Below are positions 1 to 6,459 of a DNA stretch of 64,000 nt, piece by piece (position 1 is the first letter of the stretch; every line of letters starts with the position of its first letter). The stretch lies in the NCBI GenBank assembly GCA_964345225.1, contig CAYFQB010000032.1:1-64000 (forward strand), read 5' to 3'. The notes beneath the pieces were generated by a model, which saw nothing but the letters and a program-made list of their open reading frames with translations, had not been told where the DNA came from and searched no databases. Source of the stretch: CAYFQB01 sp964345225. Lineage in GTDB: Bacteria > Nitrospirota > Thermodesulfovibrionia > Thermodesulfovibrionales > UBA6898. Position numbers and translations under genes: made by a program.

Positions 1-793
1 CATGGCTTATGTAAGCGCTGCCAGTTTCTGACCTCTTTATCTCAATTGCCACATCGAATGCCTCTTTAAGCCTTTGTTTTGATAACACTATTTCTGGATT
101 TCCATTGCCTATTATTTCCCCATCCTTTATCAACATCACCTTTTCAAACTGCAGAGCGATATTTATGTCATGAAGCGCCATGACAATAGAGATGTTTCTA
201 ACCTCCTTAAGCCTTCTGAGAAGTCGTAAAAGTTCAAGCTGGTATTTTATGTCAAGGTTTGCAAGCGGCTCGTCAAGCAGAAGAAGACCCGCACCCTGGA
301 GGAGTGTCATTGCTATAAAGGCTCTCCTCTTCTCACCGCCGCTGAGTTCTGTAATATATGAATCAGACTTATCTTTTAGTCCGACCATTTCTATTGAATC
401 ATCAGTAGTCATTTCAGGTTGTATGTCATATGGATAGAGCCCCATACTTACAAGCTCTCTTACTGTAAACGGCACGTTTACATCGAGCATCTGCGGCAGA
501 TAGCATATCAATTTTGCCCTGTCCTTGTTTTTAAATGTTTGCATCGTTTTGCCCCATAGCGTTATCTCACCAGATGATGGTTTCAGTATCCCGCATCCAA
601 GCTTTAAAATTGTTGACTTGCCAGAGCCGTTTGCACCGAGAAGCCCTATGAATTCACCTTCCCCGATCTCAAATGACAGATTCTTAATAAAAGATCCGTT
701 TCTTGCATATGAAAAAAAACATCTATTGAGTTTGAGAATCATAGATTTGTTTGGCTTGTTAATTAGAGGTTTTTCTTTATGCTGCGAGGACAT
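1..793 (-). CDS. btuD: Cobalamin ABC transporter ATP-binding protein, truncated by window edge
   Basis: I translated this frame by hand because the gene runs off the left edge. The visible 264 residues form a FecE/BtuD-type ATPase that would power B12 uptake through the inner-membrane permease encoded upstream. Visible motifs are Walker A GANGSGKST near residue 54, the Q-loop region LPQM, the ABC signature LSGGE, Walker B LLLLDEP and the H-loop ALHD. The ATG at 793 is preceded by GGAGG at a good distance and overlaps the permease stop by 17 bp, so the two are translationally coupled. The C-terminus lies outside the window. Substrate assignment rests on the upstream cobalamin riboswitch; by sequence alone it could equally be a heme or siderophore transporter subunit. 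Confidence 0.9.
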   Translation of the reverse strand, partial: MSSQHKEKPLINKPNKSMILKLNRCFFSYARNGSFIKNLSFEIGEGEFIGLLGANGSGKSTILKLGCGILKPSSGEITLWGKTMQTFKNKDRAKLICYLPQMLDVNVPFTVRELVSMGLYPYDIQPEMTTDDSIEMVGLKDKSDSYITELSGGEKRRAFIAMTLLQGAGLLLLDEPLANLDIKYQLELLRLLRRLKEVRNISIVMALHDINIALQFEKVMLIKDGEIIGNGNPEIVLSKQRLKEAFDVAIEIKRSETGSAYISH

Positions 794-1742
794 TTTTCCT
801 CCTTAACAAATAAAGAAAATATGGTGAGCCTATGATAGCGGTAATTATTCCTGCAGGCAGTTCCATAGGGGGCATTACCGACCTGCTTACCATGTCGGCA
901 ATACATAGTAGCAAACCTCCCCCAAGTGCTGAGACAGGTATAAGCACTTTGCTGTCAGAGCCCATAAAAAACCTCATAATATGAGGCATAAGCAATCCAA
1001 TAAAGCCGATCATGCCGCCGAGAGAAACAGACGCAGCTGTCATTAGACCGACAGATATAAATAGAAGGAATCTTTCTCTATGCGGTGAAAAACCGAGACT
1101 GTGGGCAAATTCATCACCAAGGATCAATGCATTAAGTGCCTTTGCCCTAGACATAGAGAGGGCAAGCCCTGACAGAATAAAAAATAATCCGTACGGAATC
1201 TGAGCCCAGCTGGACATGGAAAGGTCACCGAATATCCACAGCAGTGCCTTTCTCATTCCTTCATCTGTTGATATGCTCATGATGAACATGAGCAATGCGG
1301 AGAAGAGAAAACTTAATCCAACACCTGCAAGGAGAAGTCTCTCTGGCCAAAGTCCCCCTCTCTTCCAGCCTAACATGCCGACTATACTTCCTGTAATGAT
1401 AGCACCTGTAAAAGCAAGAACCGGTATAGTGAAAGTTCCTAAAAAAGTGACGCCTCCTATGATGCCGAGCGCCGCAAGAAGAGATGCTCCGCTTGAAATG
1501 CCTAGTATATATGGATCAGCAAGAGGGTTTCTTAGTATCCCTTGCAAAACTGCACCTGATGCACCAAGCCCCATACCCATAAGAACAGCGATCAGAATAC
1601 GGGGAAGTCTTATTGAAAGCACTATTGTTTTTTCGATATCATCAATGTAGAAAGGGTTTATTCCTTCAGCTCCGAGAAAGAGAGCAATAAAGGCGCCGAA
1701 AATCATGATAAATACTAGGAAAGAAATTCTTAGTTTAAGCAT
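777..1742 (-). CDS. btuC: Cobalamin ABC transporter permease (FecCD family)
   Basis: This 321-residue polytopic inner-membrane protein belongs to the FecCD/BtuC permease family, which forms a homodimeric channel for B12 or iron chelates. The family signature is clear: GASGAVLQGILRNPLADP around residues 60-77, GVGLSFLFSA, the GGMIGFIGLLMPHIMR cytoplasmic coupling segment near residue 245, and a C-terminal PAGIITAIIGSPYFLYLL. Length is normal. The ATG overlaps the 3' end of btuF by 13 bp, and its own 3' end overlaps btuD, making a tight btuF-btuC-btuD operon. Expression is probably set by the riboswitch upstream of btuF. The specific substrate is inferred from that RNA. Confidence 0.93.
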   Translation of the reverse strand: MLKLRISFLVFIMIFGAFIALFLGAEGINPFYIDDIEKTIVLSIRLPRILIAVLMGMGLGASGAVLQGILRNPLADPYILGISSGASLLAALGIIGGVTFLGTFTIPVLAFTGAIITGSIVGMLGWKRGGLWPERLLLAGVGLSFLFSALLMFIMSISTDEGMRKALLWIFGDLSMSSWAQIPYGLFFILSGLALSMSRAKALNALILGDEFAHSLGFSPHRERFLLFISVGLMTAASVSLGGMIGFIGLLMPHIMRFFMGSDSKVLIPVSALGGGLLLCIADMVSRSVMPPMELPAGIITAIIGSPYFLYLLRRKNVLAA

Positions 1743-2569
1743 TCTGACAGTTCCTCAATACCATTGATTACCCTGGGACCAAGCCTGTAGAGGCTATCAC
1801 TCACAAAAAAAACAGAACCGTTCTTAACAGCTGGAACCATAGATATTCTTTCCAGAAGTCCCTGAGAGACTTCTTTCATATTTGCATGTCCCCTGCCGAT
1901 AAAGATTACATCAGGGGATTTACGGATAACTTCCTCTAAAGAATATTTGGGATATGATGATCTTGCTATTGAAGCTATGTTTTCACCACCGAGCAGATTA
2001 ATCGCATCATCAATGGCAGTGCCGGGTCCAGCAACGATAAGTGGCTCAGGCCAGATAATGAAGAGTACTTTTTTCTTTTGTGACGAGTTGCTAATACTTG
2101 ACTGCTGACTGCTGAACTTATTAATGGCTATTTCTATCTCCCTTGCAATGACCTCCGCCATATCATTTACACCGATTTCAGCTCCCATTTCTCTGATTCC
2201 ATCCGGCAATTCTGAAATTTTCCTTGCTGTAAAAACGTATGTGTCTATATTCAATGAATCAAGCCTTGATTTGAACTCTTTTGGATTTCCATCAGTGGTC
2301 ATAATCACAATATCTGGCTTTAATCTGACAATAGCCTCCAGCGATGGATTGGACATTCCGCCGATTTTTTGTTTCCTCATAACACCTTCAGGGTAATCAC
2401 AAAAACTTGTGACGCCAACAATATTATCACCAAGTCCTATTGCAAAGAGAATTTCTGTTATGTTAGGTGCAAGAGAGATGATGCGTTTGGGCGGTTCCTG
2501 TGAATGAGCAATAGTACATAGTGAATAGTAAATAGTAAACAGTAAAAATAAAGTTATCAGTTTTTTCAT
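1730..2569 (-). CDS. btuF: Periplasmic cobalamin-binding protein
   Basis: A 279-residue solute-binding protein of the BtuF/FepB class III type. It has an N-terminal signal peptide (lysines, then a hydrophobic stretch to about residue 20) and the typical opening PKRIISLAPNITEILFAIG. The next conserved segment is VGVTSFCDYPEGV, and a C-terminal lobe carries ALKP-like LKPDIVI and GRGH motifs. It should capture cobalamin in the periplasm and deliver it to BtuCD. It is the first gene of the operon, 350-570 bp downstream of a cobalamin riboswitch. Two oddities: the hydrophobic part of the signal peptide is encoded by five tandem 7-bp words (2512-2546), and a Ser/Gln-rich linker near residue 150 is encoded by another low-complexity stretch (about 2082-2120). 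Confidence 0.9.
   Translation of the reverse strand: MKKLITLFLLFTIYYSLCTIAHSQEPPKRIISLAPNITEILFAIGLGDNIVGVTSFCDYPEGVMRKQKIGGMSNPSLEAIVRLKPDIVIMTTDGNPKEFKSRLDSLNIDTYVFTARKISELPDGIREMGAEIGVNDMAEVIAREIEIAINKFSSQQSSISNSSQKKKVLFIIWPEPLIVAGPGTAIDDAINLLGGENIASIARSSYPKYSLEEVIRKSPDVIFIGRGHANMKEVSQGLLERISMVPAVKNGSVFFVSDSLYRLGPRVINGIEELSECLN
2512..2546 (-). repeat. Five-copy heptamer array inside the btuF signal-peptide codons
   Basis: On the coding strand the consecutive heptamers are TTTACTG, TTTACTA, TTTACTA, TTCACTA and TGTACTA. They encode part of the hydrophobic core of the signal peptide. The words resemble the intergenic heptamers elsewhere in the window (for example around 14490-14540). A gain or loss of one unit would shift the reading frame within the first 25 codons. 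Confidence 0.8.
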
Positions 2570-2582
2570 GTTAATGATACTT

Positions 2583-2652
2583 TCTGTGATTGTGAAGCAA
2601 TCTCGTTCCTTGAGATTGCCTCGTGTTTGTATCGAACTCCTTACAATGACTT
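2583..2652. repeat. Dispersed imperfect palindrome of the GTCATTG...GCAATCTC type
   Basis: Reading the minus strand, a GTCATTG start is followed by AGGAG, then GAGGCAATCTC, a short loop, and GAGATTGCTTC. The GCAATCTC/GAGATTGC arms can pair. A diverged relative is at 48504-48606 and a partial one at 38926-38966. This resembles a widespread class of bacterial intergenic palindromes. It lies inside the btuF leader, between the terminator hairpin and the start codon. No function can be assigned. Confidence 0.6.
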
Positions 2653-2660
2653 TCCATCCT

Positions 2661-2697
2661 CCAAAATAAAAAATCCCCCCACCTGCGGTGGGAGGAT
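2661..2697 (-). terminator. Intrinsic terminator, probable expression platform of the cobalamin riboswitch
   Basis: On the minus strand a 12-bp stem AATCCTCCCACC / GGTGGGGGGATT (one G-U pair) with a GCA loop is followed by a T-rich tract TTTTTATTTT. It lies between the cobalamin riboswitch and btuF, where a ligand-controlled terminator would be expected. That it is the switching element is inference; the hairpin and T-tract are seen directly. Confidence 0.8.
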
Positions 2698-2762
2698 TGC
2701 ACCCTGATTTACTTCATCCTCTTTAAGAGTCGATTCCGACCCACCTTCCTCCTCGGGAAGGA

Positions 2763-2804
2763 TTTTACCCCGTAAAGAAATTTGCCATTTCAACGGGGTT
2801 TACC
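2763..2804. repeat. Copy A of the GTAAACCCCGTT-arm palindrome family
   Basis: An imperfect palindrome with outer arms TTTTACCCCGT and ACGGGGTTTACC around a short centre containing AAATTTGCCATTT. Clear relatives are at 49657-49703 and 48716-48758, with longer versions at 60393-60490 and possibly 49179-49318. This copy sits in the btu leader between riboswitch and terminator, so it may alter the folding of that leader RNA. Confidence 0.7.
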
Positions 2805-2924
2805 TAGAACACAAACATCAGATGCCAGATAACAGACTTTTTAGTCTATAATTCGCGTTCTGACTTCTGTATTCCCCTGTACCGCGTCTGGTGCAGGGTT
2901 CTGTGTTCTGATTTCTATTAGTGT

Positions 2925-3145
2925 CAGGCAGGTCTTCTGGCTCTCCCGACCTTTACTAACCTTCCCATCCTTCGACAAGTTCTGGATAGTGTTTTACTAT
3001 CCTTGCCGAATTCTTGACAGTGGTATAAAACTGCAAAGGCGATTATTCTGACAGAATCAGAATCGGGATTACAGCGGCGGGACCGCTCCTGAATTTAACA
3101 GGATTCCCTATTAAGCCTTCGGCACCTGAAACTAGAGATAGTTTT
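2925..3145 (-). promoter_or_regulatory. Cobalamin (B12) riboswitch controlling btuFCD
   Basis: On the minus strand the conserved blocks occur in order. They are TTTCAGGTGCC, GAAGGCTTAATAGGGAATCC, GGAGCGGTCCCGCCGCTGTA, a CCACTG B12-box relative, GGGAAGG, and the 3' segment GAGCCAGAAGACCTGCC. These are the signature blocks of the AdoCbl-type cobalamin riboswitch. Between CCACTG and GGGAAGG there is an extra two-part hairpin (2971-3010): TTCGGCAAG pairs with CTTGTCGAA, then GGATAGT with ACTATCC. A downstream terminator (2661-2697) suggests transcriptional control of the btu operon. Exact ends are approximate. Confidence 0.93.
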
Positions 3146-3387
3146 ACAGAAACCAGGTTAAAAAAGCAAGTGGCAATTTGATATCATTACCATAAAGTTG
3201 CACTCAAATCTTTTTTTTCTTTCATATTTAAGTTGATAGCATAGCAGTACTCTTCAAATGGGGTAAAGTTTTCCTTGTAATAAGTAAAAATTCTGATATA
3301 ATGTTAACTGTTATATATAGAAAAACTCTTATTAGCCTGTATCAGGGTAAGAGTAGTGAATAGGAAGTACTTAACATGGAGGCAAAG

Positions 3388-4428
3388 ATGAGAAAGTTCG
3401 CTTTTGTTATCCTTGCGTTGTTCGTTTTATTAACTTTAACACAAAATACTTTTGCAGAGACAGACAGTGAATACGATATTGCACTTAAATTTTACTATAG
3501 CGGGAAATACGAACAGGCTGTCAGGCTGTTAAAGGATTACGTGCAGAAGAAGCCTGAGCCTTCTGCTTATTACCGCATCGGCTATGCTCTTTATAAACTT
3601 GGAAGACATGATGAGGCAACAGAATTTTTTAAAGAGGCTTATCTTGTCGACCCCAATTTTTCTCCATCTCCGCCTGCAGTAACTCAACCCCTTCAAGAAG
3701 AAAAAGTCGAAGAGGTTACAATCCCATATGTTGAGCCACTTCCACTAATAACGGAACCATCTGTTGCTGAAAGTAAAGAGGGACAGGTATTATCCGGTGT
3801 ACAAGAGGAAAAACGCCAGGAACCTGCTGTCACTCCTGAAGAAAAAGTACCCATGCCTTTCCCGCAGGAAGTTGCGCCTGGAAAAATGTTCCAACCACCA
3901 CAAGAATTTTCCCAGATGCCTCTCCCGCAGCAGGAAATGCCGGGATTCGTTTCAGCCTTAATGGCACTCTCTGCGGGACTCGGGATAATTATGCTTTTAA
4001 TTGACGTTGCTATATATGTCTACTACTCTTTATGTAACTTCCTTATCGGAAAGAAGCTCGAAGTGCCTAACAGCTGGATGGCATGGGTTCCGATTCTGCA
4101 GGTATACTGGCCTTTTGTAGGTGCCGCAGGCAAACCCTGGACAACGGCTCTTTTCTTATTCCTCGCTCCACTTTTGGGCGGCATATTAGCTGCAATAATG
4201 GCCACTATCAGCATTGGGATGGTTGTTTTCCTGATGCTCATTATAGGCATAGGATTCCTTATCTATTACATTTATCTCTGGATGTGCATAACAGAAAACC
4301 TTGGTAAAAACAAATGGCTCGCACTGTTAATGATAGTACCTATCGCTAACCTCGTATTTATCGGAATACTGGCCTTCTCAAAGACTGAGGCTTCAGGCTA
4401 CACCATGGAGAGTGCACCGGTTACATAA
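3388..4428 (+). CDS. Secreted-N-terminus TPR protein with C-terminal multi-span membrane domain
   Basis: About 346 residues. An N-terminal signal peptide or anchor (FVILALFVLLTLTQ) leads into about two TPR units (YYSGKYEQAVRLLKDYV and LYKLGRHDEATEFFKEAY). A Pro/Glu/Gln-rich linker covers residues 95-185. Four or more hydrophobic helices follow, with a central SWMAWVPILQVYWPFVGAA and ENLGKNKWLALLMIVPIAN, typical of the DUF5684-like membrane domain. I chose ATG 3388 over the ATG at 3376 because GGAGG at 3378-3382 lies five bases before it. Specific function is unknown; TPRs suggest protein interaction at the envelope. It stands alone, divergent from the btu operon. Confidence 0.75.
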   Translation: MRKFAFVILALFVLLTLTQNTFAETDSEYDIALKFYYSGKYEQAVRLLKDYVQKKPEPSAYYRIGYALYKLGRHDEATEFFKEAYLVDPNFSPSPPAVTQPLQEEKVEEVTIPYVEPLPLITEPSVAESKEGQVLSGVQEEKRQEPAVTPEEKVPMPFPQEVAPGKMFQPPQEFSQMPLPQQEMPGFVSALMALSAGLGIIMLLIDVAIYVYYSLCNFLIGKKLEVPNSWMAWVPILQVYWPFVGAAGKPWTTALFLFLAPLLGGILAAIMATISIGMVVFLMLIIGIGFLIYYIYLWMCITENLGKNKWLALLMIVPIANLVFIGILAFSKTEASGYTMESAPVT

Positions 4429-4429
4429 C

Positions 4430-4461
4430 AATCTGATTTTTTTCAGATTTGCGATTTTTTA
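4430..4461 (+). terminator. Possible weak terminator after the TPR/membrane gene
   Basis: AATCTGA, a T-rich loop and TCAGATT are followed by TGCG and a run of six T. The stem is only 7 bp and AT-rich, so this is a tentative call based on position directly after the stop codon. Confidence 0.4.
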
Positions 4462-4510
4462 ATTATCAATTACAAATCGGCATTCGCTCCTTGTCTTTAG
4501 CAAACTAAAA

Positions 4511-4775
4511 GGTTACGTCAAGCGGTAACGGTAACGAAGCCCGTTTCGGTTGTCGTCTATCGGTTACGTGATTAAATAGTTAGTATGGTTTTTCTGGTTT
4601 CTCTAGTTTTTCTAGTTTCTCCGGTTTATCCATTTTAAACTAAAGAAACCAAAGAAACTAAACTAACTAAAGAAACTATTTTTGCTTTGCACCCTACTGC
4701 TTACTGCTTACTCCTTACTGCTTACTTTTTGTGCCCTGCTCTTTGCATTTTTCGCCTTGCGCCCTGCTCCCTGCC
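4511..4775. repeat. Composite repeat module R1: GTTAC/GTAAC element, inverted 9-mer arrays, 7-mer array
   Basis: This convergent intergenic stretch begins with the GTTAC/GTAAC element (4511-4570; core GGTAACGGTAACGAAGCCC and a terminal CGGTTACGTG). Five 9-bp words follow at 4587-4631 (GGTTTTTCT, GGTTTCTCT, AGTTTTTCT, AGTTTCTCC, GGTTTATCC). Then come 9-bp words of the complementary sense at 4638-4682 (AACTAAAGA, AACCAAAGA, AACTAAACT, AACTAAAGA). About eleven 7-bp words close the module to 4775 (CTGCTTA, CTCCTTA, CCCTGCT and variants). The facing 9-mer blocks can form one long hairpin. No coding potential is seen. Confidence 0.85.
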
Positions 4776-4799
4776 CTGTACCAATACCAGAGAGGGACC

Positions 4800-5555
4800 T
4801 CATTTTATAATCCTCTTGCGCATTAGCCTGAAAGGATAGGGTGCAAGCATTAAGACAACAGCAAAAATCCAAACAACGTCCCACTGTGCATGCGATAAAT
4901 GTCCCTGAGAAAATGATCTACATATATTAACTAGATGATATAGCGGAGTGAAAAATGCTATTTTTTCCACAACTGCTGGAAGAGCATCAAGCGGAAAAAA
5001 TATTCCTGAAAAGAGGAACATCGGGGTCATTAAAATTGTATAGAAGTAGTTAAATGAATCTATGCCAGGCACAATGGCAGTAAATATTACTGATATCTCA
5101 GCAAATATCAGTCCGCTTATGAACAGAATCGGTATAACAAAGATTATCAGCGGAGAATCCACCAGGCCAAAGAGGGAAATTACCAGGATTATAATAGCGC
5201 CATAGAACATACTTTTTGCAGCGCCCCAGATCAATTCTCCAGCCACAAGATCATTTAAATTAACAGGTGTTGCCAGTATTGCATCAAATGTCTTCTGATA
5301 TGTCATCCTTACATAGGTGCCGTAAGTACATTCGTAGATCGGTGCGAACATTGAAGAGGATGCAACTATTCCAGGTGCTATGAAATTTATATAGGGGATG
5401 CCGTCTATTTCCTTTACGAAAGCCCCCAGGCCAAGTCCCAAAGCCGCCAGATAAAGGATGGGCTCTATAAAATTCAGAGCTATACTTGATTTGTAGAGTT
5501 TTGTGTAAACTGTGAAATGTCTCTGCCAGACCCTGAATGCCCTTTTAAGATTCAA
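4800..5555 (-). CDS. ABC-2 type transporter permease (NodJ-like)
   Basis: A 251-residue inner-membrane protein with six hydrophobic helices. The ABC-2/NodJ family pattern is visible: YINFIAPGIVASSSMFAP, TYVRMTYQKTFDAILATPVN, then FLFSGIFFPLDALP and a C-terminal PLYHLVNICRSF. It pairs with the ATPase gene just upstream: the TTG start, preceded by AGAGGGG, overlaps the ATPase stop by 11 bp. Such pairs export small molecules, drugs or glycolipid-like compounds; the cargo here cannot be read from the sequence. Length is typical for the family. Confidence 0.88.
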   Translation of the reverse strand: MNLKRAFRVWQRHFTVYTKLYKSSIALNFIEPILYLAALGLGLGAFVKEIDGIPYINFIAPGIVASSSMFAPIYECTYGTYVRMTYQKTFDAILATPVNLNDLVAGELIWGAAKSMFYGAIIILVISLFGLVDSPLIIFVIPILFISGLIFAEISVIFTAIVPGIDSFNYFYTILMTPMFLFSGIFFPLDALPAVVEKIAFFTPLYHLVNICRSFSQGHLSHAQWDVVWIFAVVLMLAPYPFRLMRKRIIK

Positions 5556-6291
5556 TATACCCCTCTGCTAATCTTTGGCCTGTGAGTTTAATATAAACAT
5601 CTTCGAGATTTCCTCCGTGTATATTCATAAGTCTTGACGGATTATCAATAGTTACTATCCTGCCCGAGTCCATAATAGCAACCCTATCACACAGCCTTTC
5701 CGCCTCCTCCATATAATGGGTTGTTAGTATAAGCGTGGTGTTTTTTGACTTAAGATAATCAAGTCTTTCCCAGACAGATCGCCTGCTGTGAGGGTCAAGG
5801 CCGGTAGTGGGCTCATCGAGTATTAATAACTCAGGATCGTTCATTAACGCCCTTGAAAGAATAAGTCTTCTTTTCATCCCCCCTGACAGGCTTCTTATAT
5901 TCACCCCTGCCTTTTCCTTTATTCCCACGAATTCAAGAAGATCCAATGCAAGCGGCAATGAATTTTTCCTTTTGATATCAAAATACCTTGCATATACAAT
6001 CAGGTTTTCCAGAACACCAAGGTCGGGATCAAGATTGTCATCCTGAGGCATTACCCCTATTCTTGATTTTATCTTGCTCGGGCTCTCATTGACATCAATA
6101 CCAAATACCTTTACTTCTCCTGAAGTAGGAGGGATGAAACAGTAAACAATGCCCATTGCTGTTGTTTTACCCGCACCGTTCGGACCAAGAAAGCCGAAAC
6201 ATTCGCCCTTAAGTATTTCAAAATCTATGTTATCAAGGGCCTTTAACGAGCCATAATACTTGGTCAGCCCTGTTGCCGTAACGACTTTCAT
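5545..6291 (-). CDS. ABC transporter ATP-binding protein (NodI/CcmA-like)
   Basis: About 248 residues from the ATG at 6291. Motifs are complete: Walker A GPNGAGKTT, Q-loop MPQDDNLD, signature LSGGMKRR, Walker B LLILDEP, D-loop and H-loop TTHYMEEAE. The DDNLD after the Q-loop is common in NodI-type exporter ATPases. The frame stays open to a TTG at 6348 and has an ATG at 6315, but homologues begin near MKVVTATGLTKYYG, so I prefer 6291; no strong ribosome-binding site decides it. It forms a two-gene exporter with the downstream permease, overlapping by 11 bp. Confidence 0.88.
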   Translation of the reverse strand: MKVVTATGLTKYYGSLKALDNIDFEILKGECFGFLGPNGAGKTTAMGIVYCFIPPTSGEVKVFGIDVNESPSKIKSRIGVMPQDDNLDPDLGVLENLIVYARYFDIKRKNSLPLALDLLEFVGIKEKAGVNIRSLSGGMKRRLILSRALMNDPELLILDEPTTGLDPHSRRSVWERLDYLKSKNTTLILTTHYMEEAERLCDRVAIMDSGRIVTIDNPSRLMNIHGGNLEDVYIKLTGQRLAEGYIES

Positions 6292-6459
6292 GCTAATAAT
6301 TATAACATCCAGAAACATATTTCTCTTTTCCCTTAACTTTCTGTCCAATATTGATATATCAATATTGGACTGCTATAATCAATTTGAATTATGTATAAAT
6401 GGTAATTTACAGGCTGTTTATATAAAAGTAAGCTGATGAGTGGCTCTTACACATAAGTT

